From: Dehalococcoidia bacterium
Lineage (GTDB): Bacteria > Chloroflexota > Dehalococcoidia > JAUSJJ01
Assembly: GCA_030647705.1 (NCBI GenBank)
Contig: JAUSJJ010000144.1
Span: forward strand, 1-6,112
DNA length: 6,112 nucleotides
Direction: 5' to 3'
The position numbers and the translations under genes were made by a program. The notes below the pieces were generated by a model that did no database searches, was not told the origin of the DNA, and worked only from the letters and a program-made list of their open reading frames with translations. Every line of letters begins with the position of its first letter. Within the stretch, counting starts at the first letter, position 1. Below, piece by piece: positions 1-5,884 of this stretch.

Positions 1-609
1 CTCCACGATGCGCTGCATGGACAGCGAACCCGTCACCATCACCACGCCGATGATGGAGAGCACGATCGGCACCTCGTAGCTGACCATTTGCGATATCTCG
101 CGCATGGCCCCGAGCAGCGAGTACTTGTTGTTGGATGACCATCCGGCCATGAACACCCCGATGCCGCTGATGGTGCCTATGGCCACAATGTAGAGTATGC
201 CCACGTTGAGGTCGGCCAGAATAGCGCCTTTCTGGAATGGGATGACGGCGAATATCATCAGCAGCGGAACAAAGGCTACCACCGGCGCCAGGTAATGTAC
301 CAGACGGTCGGCGTTGGTCGGGATGATGTCTTCCTTGGTCAGCACCTTGATCGCATCCGCTACAGGCTGCAGCAGACCGAAGGGGCCGACCCGGTTGGGC
401 CCGTACCTGATCTGGAATCCAGCCAGCAGCCTGCGCTCCACCCAGATAAAGGCCAGCACCGTCATCAAGATCACGTTGATGATCACGAATATATCGATGA
501 ACGCCATGACCAGATACACGGCCCATTCAGGCAGCCAGCCGGACAGCCAGTCGGTGAGGCCGCCTCCGAGGTTGTTCCACAGGTTGAAGATGTAGTTCCA
601 GACTTGCAC
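1..609 (-). CDS. nuoH: NADH-quinone oxidoreductase subunit H (NuoH), N-terminal 203 residues, cut by window edge
   Basis: NuoH is the membrane subunit of complex I that docks the peripheral arm and forms part of the quinone-access chamber and first proton path. The frame is open from a GTG at 609 to the left edge. It shows a hydrophobic N-terminal helix (about residues 30-57), WVERR (57-61), GPNRVGPFG (70-78), TKED (91-94), then membrane segments about 107-124 and 138-155. MAGWSSNNKYSLLGAMRE (154-171) and SYEVP (177-181) follow; these acidic loops are hallmarks of the family. The GTG overlaps the nuoD stop (TAGTG), and GAGGT lies 9 nt upstream inside the nuoD end, so translational coupling is likely. 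Roughly 40% of a usual ~350-residue NuoH is missing past the edge. Direct succession to nuoD, without nuoEFG, is notable. Family identification is very secure; the start is well supported. Confidence 0.96.
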   Translation of the reverse strand, partial: MQVWNYIFNLWNNLGGGLTDWLSGWLPEWAVYLVMAFIDIFVIINVILMTVLAFIWVERRLLAGFQIRYGPNRVGPFGLLQPVADAIKVLTKEDIIPTNADRLVHYLAPVVAFVPLLMIFAVIPFQKGAILADLNVGILYIVAIGTISGIGVFMAGWSSNNKYSLLGAMREISQMVSYEVPIVLSIIGVVMVTGSLSMQRIVE

Positions 610-1712
610 TAGCGGTCTACCTCGCCCAGACAAATATCGATGCTGCCGAAGGTCACGATGGCATCGGCTATCTTCCAGCCGATGACCATCTCTCTCAAGG
701 CGCTCAGGTTGATCAGAGAAGGCGCCCTGATGTGGAAGCGATAAGGAGCGACTGAGCCATCGCTGACCACATAGAACCCGAGCTCGCCCTTGGGCCCCTC
801 GATGTGTCCATAAGCTGCCCCCGCCGGTGGGCGCAGCCGCTGCGGTACCTTGGCGCGGACTTCACCTTGAGGCAATTGCGCCAGCGCCTGCTCCAGAATG
901 CGCACGCTCTGCCGCATCTCCTCCACCCTGACACGGTAACGGTCGTAGCAGTCGCCTGCCGTGCCGGTCGGGATATCGAACTGCATCCTGTCATATACGG
1001 CATATGGGTCGCTCTTGCGGATGTCCCACTTCACGCCGCTGCCGCGCAGCACGGGCCCGCTGGCCCCGATGCTGACGGCCATCTCCTTGGAGAGTACGCC
1101 CACGCCCTTGGTGCGGGCCAGCACGATCTCGTTGTCTTTGATCAACTGGTCGTACTCGTCGATGAAACGGGGCATCTCGACCACAAACTTCTTCACGGCC
1201 GGCGTGAACTCTTCGGGAAGGTCCTGGCTCACCCCGCCGACACGCATGTAGTTGCTGGTCAGCCGCTGGCCGCAGGTCATCTCCAGCAGGTCGAGTATCT
1301 TCTCACGCTCGCGCCACATGTAGACCAGCGGCGTGGCCATGGCGCCGAGGTCGTTGAGGAAAGAGCCCACCGCCATGGAATGGCTGGCCAGCCGGGCCAG
1401 CTCCCCCATGATCACCCTGATATACTGGGCGCGCTCCGGCGCCTTGACACCGGCCAGCTTCTCTACGGCCATGACATAGGCCAGGTTGTTGGCCGGCGCA
1501 GACAGGTAGTCCATCCGGTCGGTCAACGGTATACAACCGGTGTAGGTGCGGGTCTCCCCGATCTTCTCCACGCCCCGGTGCAGGTAGCCGAAGACCGGCT
1601 CCATGTCCACGATGGTCTCCCCGTCCATCACCATCCGCATCCGGAAGACGCCGTGGGTGCTGGGGTGCTGAGGCCCAACGTTAACTACAAACGGTTCAGT
1701 CTTGATAGCCAT
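609..1712 (-). CDS. nuoD: NADH-quinone oxidoreductase subunit D (NuoD, 49 kDa-type subunit)
   Basis: A 367-residue peripheral-arm subunit that with NuoB and NuoH builds the quinone-binding site of complex I. GPQHPSTHG is at residues 13-21 and TDRMDYLS at 64-71. By family knowledge the second His of the first motif (His20) and the Tyr of the second (Tyr69) correspond to the quinone headgroup ligands. Further conserved blocks are EKIGETRTYTG (49-59), RLTSNYMRVGG (150-160), FDIPTGTAGDCYDRY (245-259) and the C-terminal FGSIDICLGEVDR (355-367). It lacks the paired CxxC motifs of the related NiFe-hydrogenase large subunits, so it is a quinone-type subunit and not an energy-converting hydrogenase. 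Length is near that of stand-alone NuoD proteins (no NuoC fusion). The ATG directly follows the nuoC stop (TAGATG) with AAGGA about 10 nt upstream. It is intact. Confidence 0.98.
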   Translation of the reverse strand: MAIKTEPFVVNVGPQHPSTHGVFRMRMVMDGETIVDMEPVFGYLHRGVEKIGETRTYTGCIPLTDRMDYLSAPANNLAYVMAVEKLAGVKAPERAQYIRVIMGELARLASHSMAVGSFLNDLGAMATPLVYMWREREKILDLLEMTCGQRLTSNYMRVGGVSQDLPEEFTPAVKKFVVEMPRFIDEYDQLIKDNEIVLARTKGVGVLSKEMAVSIGASGPVLRGSGVKWDIRKSDPYAVYDRMQFDIPTGTAGDCYDRYRVRVEEMRQSVRILEQALAQLPQGEVRAKVPQRLRPPAGAAYGHIEGPKGELGFYVVSDGSVAPYRFHIRAPSLINLSALREMVIGWKIADAIVTFGSIDICLGEVDR

Positions 1713-2153
1713 CTAGAGATAGTCCTTGCGCATGGGGTATCCCTGAAAGCCCTCCCACAGAAACAGGCGCTTCAAGTTGGGGTGGCCCACGAACTTGATG
1801 CCGAACATGTCATAGACCTCGCGTTCCTGGTAATCGGCGCCCTTCCAAAGGCCGACCACCGAGGCCAGCGAGGGATTATCACGGTCGAATAGCCGTGTTT
1901 TCAATGTCAGCGAATGATTGTGCTGCAGCGAGGTCAACAGGTACACTACCTCGAAGTAGTCCAGATAGTCGACCACCGTCATCAGAGTAAGGTAGTCCAG
2001 GTCCAGGCCGGGGGTAGCCTTCAGAAAGGCGGCCACCTCCAGCAGCGCCTGGCTCTTGACCAGGACAGCGCTGCCGGACGATTCCACTACCATGTCCGGG
2101 AAGCGCGCCATCAACTCCTTGCTCACATTCTGAGCCGAAAGCAACGTGGTCAT
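1713..2153 (-). CDS. nuoC: NADH-quinone oxidoreductase subunit C (NuoC, 30 kDa-type subunit)
   Basis: A peripheral-arm structural subunit that packs against NuoD and NuoB. It has 146 residues from the ATG at 2153. The signature is at the C-terminus: REVYDMFGIKFVGHPNLKR (111-129) followed by WEGFQGYPMRKDY (133-145), the diagnostic stretch of the 30 kDa family. The N-terminal half (about 10-95) fits the usual mixed alpha/beta domain. It is short compared with proteobacterial NuoC but in the range for compact or anaerobic complexes. I chose the ATG at 2153 because its A is the last base of the nuoB stop (TGATG), a typical coupling junction, with AAGAGA a few bases upstream. A TTG one codon earlier (2156) would add a single Met and cannot be excluded. 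It is a separate gene, not fused to nuoD. Confidence 0.96.
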   Translation of the reverse strand: MTTLLSAQNVSKELMARFPDMVVESSGSAVLVKSQALLEVAAFLKATPGLDLDYLTLMTVVDYLDYFEVVYLLTSLQHNHSLTLKTRLFDRDNPSLASVVGLWKGADYQEREVYDMFGIKFVGHPNLKRLFLWEGFQGYPMRKDYL

Positions 2154-2749
2154 CAATGTCTCTTAGCGATACTGATTTTCGATACCTTGTGGTGCAGCTT
2201 GATTATGCCGTCCAGCAGAGCATCCGGGCGAGGCGGGCAACCGGGAACGTAGATATCCACCGGGATGATCCTGTTGACGCCCGGCACGACAGAGTAGTAC
2301 TCGCGGAAGGTGCCGCCGCTGATGGCGCAGGAGCCCATGGCCAGCACCCATTTCGGCTCGGCCATCTGCTCATAGATGAGCTTGACGCTCGGGGCCATCT
2401 TCCAGGTCACCGTGCCTGAGACGATCATCAGGTCCGCCTGGCGGGGAGAAGCCCTGAACACCTCCATGCCGAAGCGGGACAGGTCGAACCGGGCGGTGCC
2501 GGTGGCCACCATTTCCATGGCGCAGCAGGCCAGGCCGAATCCGGCAGGGAACATCGAGGAGCGCCGCGCCCAGTCGATAACGTAATCGACCGAAGACACG
2601 AGGACGTTGCGTTTGATCTCTTCGTCGATCCAGGCGACCGGATCGGGGATGGGCTGGGTGGACTCGGCCTTCAGCGACTCGATGGTATGGCCCTCGGCCC
2701 AGTCAAGATCGACGCTGGAGTAAGGGACTGCAGGTTTCTCCGATCCCAT
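2153..2749 (-). CDS. nuoB: NADH-quinone oxidoreductase subunit B (NuoB, N2 cluster subunit)
   Basis: NuoB carries the terminal Fe-S cluster N2, which reduces quinone. The 198-residue product shows the expected ligands: tandem Cys75-Cys76 in GLACCAMEM, Cys141 in MGSCAISGG, and Cys171 in [33 protein letters not shown] (92-112) is the conserved block between them. The first 45 residues are variable and acidic. I start it at the ATG at 2749, 2 nt past the nuoA stop. The frame stays open upstream to about 2980, but that part only reads nuoA sequence in another frame and has no family similarity. AGGA sits almost against the ATG and GGAAA slightly further upstream, so the ribosome-binding site is ordinary at best and coupling to nuoA is likely. 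All catalytic residues are intact. Confidence 0.97.
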   Translation of the reverse strand: MGSEKPAVPYSSVDLDWAEGHTIESLKAESTQPIPDPVAWIDEEIKRNVLVSSVDYVIDWARRSSMFPAGFGLACCAMEMVATGTARFDLSRFGMEVFRASPRQADLMIVSGTVTWKMAPSVKLIYEQMAEPKWVLAMGSCAISGGTFREYYSVVPGVNRIIPVDIYVPGCPPRPDALLDGIIKLHHKVSKISIAKRH

Positions 2750-2751
2750 TC

Positions 2752-3132
2752 CTATTTCCACTCCAGCACGTTCTTCTTCCAGGCATAGGCCAAGCCGACC
2801 GCCAGGATGGCGATGAAGATCGCCATCTCCACTAGGGCGAACACCGCAAGCTGCCTGTAGGCCACTGCCCAGGGAAAGAGGAAAACGGTCTCGACATCGA
2901 AGACCACAAAAAGCAAGGCGAAGAAGTAGTAACGGAAGTTGAAACGCATCCAGGACGTGCCCACCGGCCTCATGCCGCACTCGTAGGTAGAGGACTTCAC
3001 GGCGCTGGGGGCACTGGGGCGGATGCCGACCAGACCGGCCAAATAAGAGATGAGTAGCATGACAACGGGGAAAATGAAGGCCACGACAAACAGGATGCCG
3101 ATTAGGCCGAACTGACTAAGCAATTCACTCAC
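2752..3132 (-). CDS. nuoA: NADH-quinone oxidoreductase subunit A (NuoA)
   Basis: A small membrane subunit of complex I at the junction with the peripheral arm and quinone chamber. The 126 residues show three membrane helices (about 9-35, 68-90, 95-117). The diagnostic YECG is at 50-53, [20 protein letters not shown] at 66-85 and FPWA at 86-89; Asp79 and Glu81 are the conserved acidic pair in helix 2. It is the first gene of the operon, with a candidate promoter about 25 bases upstream. The start is uncertain. The GTG at 3132 gives MSELLSQF but directly abuts the GAGG Shine-Dalgarno (3136-3133), leaving no spacer. A TTG at 3123, three codons later, has the usual 9-nt spacing and may be the real start (123 residues). 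Function is secure. Confidence 0.96.
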   Translation of the reverse strand: MSELLSQFGLIGILFVVAFIFPVVMLLISYLAGLVGIRPSAPSAVKSSTYECGMRPVGTSWMRFNFRYYFFALLFVVFDVETVFLFPWAVAYRQLAVFALVEMAIFIAILAVGLAYAWKKNVLEWK

Positions 3133-3157
3133 CCTCTATATCTAAAAACCGGGGCTA

Positions 3158-3186
3158 AGTATAGCACACAGGGTCAAGCGGTGCAA
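3158..3186 (-). promoter_or_regulatory. Candidate sigma70-type promoter of the nuo operon
   Basis: On the minus strand TTGCAC (3186-3181, a weak -35) is followed after exactly 17 bases by TATACT (3163-3158, five of six consensus -10 bases), which is preceded by TGC, an extended -10 motif. Transcription would start near 3151, giving a short leader of about 20 bases before nuoA. A TTGACC at 3177-3172 lies inside the spacer and is too close to this -10 to serve as its -35. Assigned from motif and position only. Confidence 0.5.
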
Positions 3187-3401
3187 TAGGATAAGTGAAA
3201 AAACGCGCAATACCGGGGTGTATTACTGCACCCCTTCGCTACATAATATCGGCGTCCCGCAGGGCACCGAACGCCCGTTTGGGGGACACGGCGCGGTCCC
3301 AACGACACGTGCGGGGCGCCGCCAACCTCCTTCTTGCTCCTTCTGCCGCATGCGGGGGTAGGGGCCTGGGGGATGAGGACAGCCTATCCGGCCGTTCAGA
3401 T
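3187..3401. other. Structured GC-rich intergenic block between divergent promoters
   Basis: No convincing gene is seen here. The block holds many short inverted repeats: GGGGTG/CACCCC (3215-3220 with 3229-3234, extendable by a T-G pair), GGGC/GCCC (3262-3265 with 3272-3275), GGGAC/GTCCC (3283-3287 with 3296-3300), the palindromes CACGTG (3306-3311) and CCGCATGCGG (3346-3355), and several runs of four to five Gs. Short open frames on both strands are proline/arginine-rich and look spurious. Because it lies upstream of both candidate promoters it is probably not in either leader. A decayed intergenic repeat or a binding region for a nucleoid or regulatory protein are possibilities. No cobalamin riboswitch B12 box was recognised. 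Confidence 0.4.
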
Positions 3402-3414
3402 GTTGACCCTCAAC
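3402..3414. promoter_or_regulatory. Possible operator dyad over the -35 box
   Basis: GTTGA-CCC-TCAAC is a perfect 5-bp inverted repeat with a 3-base centre that covers the -35 box of the radical SAM promoter. A repressor bound here would block polymerase. The half-sites are short, so chance is a real alternative, and no regulator gene is in the window. Confidence 0.3.
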
Positions 3415-3431
3415 TCCGAAATCGCTATCAT
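3403..3431 (+). promoter_or_regulatory. Candidate sigma70-type promoter of the radical SAM gene
   Basis: TTGACC (3403-3408, five of six consensus -35 bases) and TATCAT (3426-3431, five of six -10 bases) are separated by 17 bases, the optimal spacing. Transcription would begin about 3438, giving a leader of roughly 24 bases that contains the GAGGAG ribosome-binding site (3451-3456). This is the best promoter match I found in the window. Confidence 0.65.
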
Positions 3432-3461
3432 TAGACGACATCATCTGTCAGAGGAGACCAT

Positions 3462-5171
3462 TTGCTTAAAGCTGACCTGATCCTGCTCCATGCCCCAAGC
3501 GTATACGATTTCCGCAAGCGCACGGCGATGTACGGCCCCATCAGCGACCTGATCCCCTCCAGCCCCATGTTCGAGATGTATCCGGTGGGGTTCATCAGCA
3601 TTGCCGAATACCTGGGTCGCGCCGGCTACACAGTGCGCATCGTCAATCTGGCCAACCGGATGCTCAGCGATCCCGGCTTCGACGCGGAGAAGGCCATTCA
3701 GGAAATGCACCCCAAAGCCTTCGGCATCGACCTGCACTGGCTGCCGCACGCCCACGGCGCCATCGAAATAGCCAGGCTGGTGAAGAAGCATCACCCGCAC
3801 ACGCCCGTAGTGATGGGTGGCATCGCCTCATCTTACTACTACAAGGAACTGCTCAACTACCCGGAAGTGGACTATGTCATCCGGGGGGACACCACCGAGG
3901 AGCCTTTCCGGCAACTTATGGACTGCATCGCTCAGGGGCGGCCTCCGGAGACCGTGCCCAACCTGATGTGGCGTGACGCCCAGGGACAGGTCCGGGAAAA
4001 CGACTTCTCCCATGTCCCGGCCAGCCTGGACGGGGTGTTCAACGACTGCTACAACTTCATGTTTCGCTCGGTGCTCAAACATCGTGACATCGCGAATTTC
4101 ATGCCCTTCAAACGGTGGCTGGACTACCCCATCACCGCTGTGCTCACCTGCCGGGGCTGCACCCGCAACTGCGCTTTCTGCGGAGGCTCGAACTTCGCCT
4201 TCAAGCGCTTCATGAACCGTCAGGCGCCCGCCTATCGGACGCCGGAGGCGGTTGCCCGTGACGTAAGTCAGATCCAGCGTCTCACCAGAGGGCCTATCTT
4301 CATTCTGGGCGACATCCGCCAGCCGGGCGAGGACTACGCCGACCGTCTGCTGCACCTTCTGGGCAAGGAGAAGCCGAAGAACCGGGTGATCATGGAGCTG
4401 TTCACGCCCGCCTCGCCTGAGTTCCTGCGCAAGATGGGCGAGGCCTGCCCCGGCTTCTGCCTGGAGATATCGCCGGAATCGCACGACCCCGAGGTGAGGA
4501 AGGCCATCGGCAAGGACTACACCAACCAGGGGCTGGAGCAGACCATCGAAGGCGCGCTCTCCGCCGGCTGTCAGCGGGTGGACATCTTCCTGCTCATCGG
4601 CTTGACCAAACAGACGCCGGAATCGGCGCTGGCCTCCATCGATTACTGCGATGCCCTGCTCGGCTCGGGCAACAGGCGCGTGGCGCCGTTCATCTCTCCC
4701 CTGGTGCCCTTCCTCGACCCGGGAAGCCTGGCCTACGAACATGCGGACCACTACGGCTACAAGCTCTTCTGCCACACCCTGGAAGACCACCGGAAGGCAC
4801 TGGAAGCGCCGAGCTGGAAGTACATGATGAGCTACGAGACCAAGTGGATGACCCGCGACGACATCGCCAACACCAGCTATGAGGCGGCCCTGAGACTGAA
4901 CCGGCTCAAGGCCAAGCACGGATTCATCTCGGCTGAGCTGGCGGACGCCACAGAACGCCGCACGCAGAGCGCCATCGCCATGCTGCATCGTATAGACCAA
5001 CTGGTCGAGGCGGGATGCGGGCCGGAGGACGAGCGGTTCACCAAAATCAGGCAGGAGGTGGCGGGCCTGAATGAGTCCACCGTCTGCGAGAAGAAAGAGC
5101 TGGAGTTGCCGGTTGGCTTCTTCAAACTGAATCCGCTGCGGGCGCTGCTGTCTCTGGTGCTGGGACGATAA
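3462..5171 (+). CDS. B12-binding domain/radical SAM protein, resembling the Ta0216-type family (TIGR04190); substrate unknown
   Basis: A 569-residue cytosolic enzyme predicted to bind a 4Fe-4S cluster, S-adenosylmethionine and probably cobalamin. The N-terminal Rossmann-like B12-binding domain (about 1-165) includes PVGFISIAEYLGRAGY (41-56), GIDLHWLPHAHG (88-99), VVMGGIASSYY (116-126) and VIRGDTTEEPF (139-149). The classical DxHxxG loop is degenerate: Asp90 and His92 are present but the Gly is not in place. The radical SAM domain (about 222-420) has CRGCTRNCAFCGG, where Cys233, Cys237 and Cys240 form CX3CX2C; an extra Cys230 precedes it. EISPESHDPEVRKAIG (335-350) fits the later barrel strands. 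A charged helical C-terminal region follows and ends in a hydrophobic tail (about 552-567). Start is TTG at 3462, 5 bases after GAGGAG. Family assignment is from memory of motifs. The reaction (methyl transfer or other radical chemistry) cannot be read from sequence, and neighbours give no clue. Confidence 0.88.
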   Translation: MLKADLILLHAPSVYDFRKRTAMYGPISDLIPSSPMFEMYPVGFISIAEYLGRAGYTVRIVNLANRMLSDPGFDAEKAIQEMHPKAFGIDLHWLPHAHGAIEIARLVKKHHPHTPVVMGGIASSYYYKELLNYPEVDYVIRGDTTEEPFRQLMDCIAQGRPPETVPNLMWRDAQGQVRENDFSHVPASLDGVFNDCYNFMFRSVLKHRDIANFMPFKRWLDYPITAVLTCRGCTRNCAFCGGSNFAFKRFMNRQAPAYRTPEAVARDVSQIQRLTRGPIFILGDIRQPGEDYADRLLHLLGKEKPKNRVIMELFTPASPEFLRKMGEACPGFCLEISPESHDPEVRKAIGKDYTNQGLEQTIEGALSAGCQRVDIFLLIGLTKQTPESALASIDYCDALLGSGNRRVAPFISPLVPFLDPGSLAYEHADHYGYKLFCHTLEDHRKALEAPSWKYMMSYETKWMTRDDIANTSYEAALRLNRLKAKHGFISAELADATERRTQSAIAMLHRIDQLVEAGCGPEDERFTKIRQEVAGLNESTVCEKKELELPVGFFKLNPLRALLSLVLGR

Positions 5172-5268
5172 ACAGACGCAATGAGCCCATGTACAGCTCT
5201 CACGCTTGACCTGTGGTGAGGCAATACTCGGTCTAAACGGCTGACCGCATGCCGCACCGGCCCCCATG

Positions 5269-5296
5269 TGTCATTCCCCCGAAAGGAGGGAATCCA
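5269..5296 (+). repeat. Left terminal palindrome, dRS3-like hairpin
   Basis: ATTCCC (5273-5278) pairs with GGGAAT (5288-5293), extended by CC/GG with a bulged A, around a GAAA loop. The plan ATTCCC-N-GGGAAT matches the neisserial dRS3 repeat (N8 there, N9 here) and the widespread intergenic motif CATTCCCGCGAAAGCGGGAATCC-type; this is a resemblance, not proven ancestry. Confidence 0.6.
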
Positions 5297-5307
5297 TCAG
5301 GGCATGG

Positions 5308-5576
5308 GTGAGTATTTACGCATATATCTTGGCGAGCAAGCCCCGAGGGACTCTCTACGTCGGCGTTACAAACGATCTAGTTCGAAGGGTTCGTGAACAT
5401 CGTCAGGGTCTGTGGAAGGGTTTACCAAGAAGTACTCTGTCCATCTGCTGGTACACTACGAGCAGTGCAACGATGTCGGCGCAGCGATTTGGCGGGAAAA
5501 GCGTCTCAAGAAGTGGAATCTCGCGTGGAAGATGAATCCCGAGTGGCGAGACCTTTATCTTGATCTAGTTCAATAG
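5308..5576 (+). pseudogene. GIY-YIG nuclease domain protein, disrupted by a frameshift near 5410-5415
   Basis: The first frame gives SIYAYILASKPRGTLYVGVT then NDLVRRVREHRQGL, the GIY-YIG core of small stand-alone nucleases (YhbQ/UPF0213-like): the YIL and YVG half-motifs and the helix arginine. It loses sense after 5412. The next frame (5412-5576) continues precisely with VEGFTKKYSVHLLVHYEQ and later AIWREKRLKKW, containing the catalytic Glu, NPEWRDLYLDLVQ and a stop at 5574. Inserting one base (CTG-GTG instead of CTGTG) would restore a normal ~90-residue protein, so a one-base deletion or sequencing error is inferred. The start is unclear: GTG 5308 is in frame; ATG 5266 would translate the left hairpin; ATG 5304 is out of frame, but removing one T of the TTT at 5315-5317 would give MGEYYAYILAS, hinting at a second lesion. 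Role: DNA cleavage, possibly for element spread. Confidence 0.8.
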
Positions 5577-5578
5577 TG

Positions 5579-5631
5579 TGGATTCCCCGCTGCAGCCTGC
5601 CCCGTACTCCGATACGGGGCGGAGAATGACA
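5579..5631 (-). repeat. Right terminal palindrome with an inner 8-bp hairpin
   Basis: The outer arms ATTCCCCGC (5582-5590) and GCGGAGAAT (5619-5627) pair with one mismatch. Inside, GCCCCGTA (5599-5606) pairs perfectly with TACGGGGC (5613-5620 region, sharing the junction base) around a CTCCGA loop, so the two folds compete by one or two bases. In minus orientation it carries the same outer boxes as the left repeat but a longer middle. Confidence 0.6.
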
Positions 5632-5733
5632 GTGAATCAGACGGCCGCGTCAGACAGATGGAAGGAGTGGGCGCCCTTGATATGTGGCGAAACCACGATC
5701 GGTTTAGACGATAGCCTGACAAGCTCGTAGTCT

Positions 5734-5756
5734 GAGCCACGGAAAACCCGCGGCTC
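5734..5756. repeat. Imperfect hairpin GAGCC-CGG/CCG-GGCTC
   Basis: GAGCC (5734-5738) and CGG (5740-5742) pair with CCG (5748-5750) and GGCTC (5752-5756), with a single A-C mismatch and an AAAAC loop. There is no T-run behind it on the plus strand, so it is not a standard terminator. Function unknown. Confidence 0.45.
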
Positions 5757-5789
5757 GCTGTGTTGGAAAGAACGTCTGGAGACAAGGGG

Positions 5790-5810
5790 TGCAGGGGCGG
5801 AGCCCCTGCA
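5790..5810. repeat. Perfect palindrome 1 of a three-hairpin cluster
   Basis: TGCAGGGGC (5790-5798) pairs perfectly with GCCCCTGCA (5802-5810) around GGA. This is a very stable 9-bp stem, followed by a G-run. Confidence 0.7.
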
Positions 5811-5817
5811 GGGGGTT

Positions 5818-5844
5818 TGGGGGTGTCCCCCAGCGTCCTTTTTT
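5818..5844 (+). terminator. Palindrome 2 followed by T6, weak terminator-like signal
   Basis: TGGGGG (5818-5823) pairs with CCCCCA (5827-5832) around TGT. A run of six Ts (5839-5844) follows after GCGTCC. The 6-base gap between stem and T-run is larger than in a canonical intrinsic terminator, so termination of plus-strand transcripts is only possible, not shown. Confidence 0.35.
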
Positions 5845-5846
5845 CT

Positions 5847-5869
5847 TCTCCCCGATGCAATCGGGGAGA
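5847..5869. repeat. Perfect palindrome 3 of a three-hairpin cluster
   Basis: TCTCCCCGAT (5847-5856) pairs over 10 bases with ATCGGGGAGA (5860-5869) around GCA, with no mismatch. Confidence 0.7.
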
Positions 5870-5884
5870 CCGAGAGAGCCTGCC

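Larger units (their letters stand above)
5269..5631. mobile_element. GIY-YIG element bracketed by inverted hairpins (candidate small mobile or selfish element)
   Basis: The boxes TGTCATTC (5269-5276) and GGGAATCCA (5288-5296) lie left of the GIY-YIG frame. The same two boxes occur in reverse complement to its right, as TGGATTCCC (5579-5587) and GAATGACA (5624-5631). The nuclease frame fills the space between almost exactly: its stop codon ends 2 bases before the right repeat. This symmetric layout suggests that gene and palindromes form one unit. No target-site duplication or transposase is visible, so mobility is inferred. The broken reading frame suggests this copy is no longer active. Confidence 0.5.

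Noticed and set aside
804..1892. Long plus-strand open frame (362 codons) opposite nuoD and nuoC
   Set aside because: It mirrors two unmistakable genes; the translation is rich in His, Gly, Leu and Arg with no domain, as expected for a high-GC antisense frame.
2750..2980. Upstream extension of nuoB to a 275-residue protein
   Set aside because: The extra part is nuoA sequence read in another frame and NuoB family similarity begins only after the ATG at 2749.
3195..3444. Two short open frames, one on each strand, in the divergent spacer
   Set aside because: They overlap palindromes and a good promoter and encode Pro/Arg-rich sequence without family features.
3200..3461. Cobalamin riboswitch before the B12-binding protein gene
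   Set aside because: I could not find a B12 box or GCCACTG-like element, and the best promoter leaves a leader of only about 24 bases.
5202..5240. Possible promoter (TTGACC at 5204-5209 region) before the GIY-YIG frame
   Set aside because: It resembles the nuo promoter in wording, but no -10 box lies at a suitable distance.
5172..5265. Intrinsic terminator after the radical SAM gene
   Set aside because: Only a 4-bp GAGC/GCTC inverted repeat is present, without a T-run.
3828..5267. Long minus-strand open frame (479 codons) opposite the radical SAM gene
   Set aside because: Same mirror effect; it has no recognisable motif, while the opposite strand encodes a clear enzyme.
5255..5645. Target-site duplication around the GIY-YIG element
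   Set aside because: Bases outside the two terminal boxes do not match each other over more than one or two positions.
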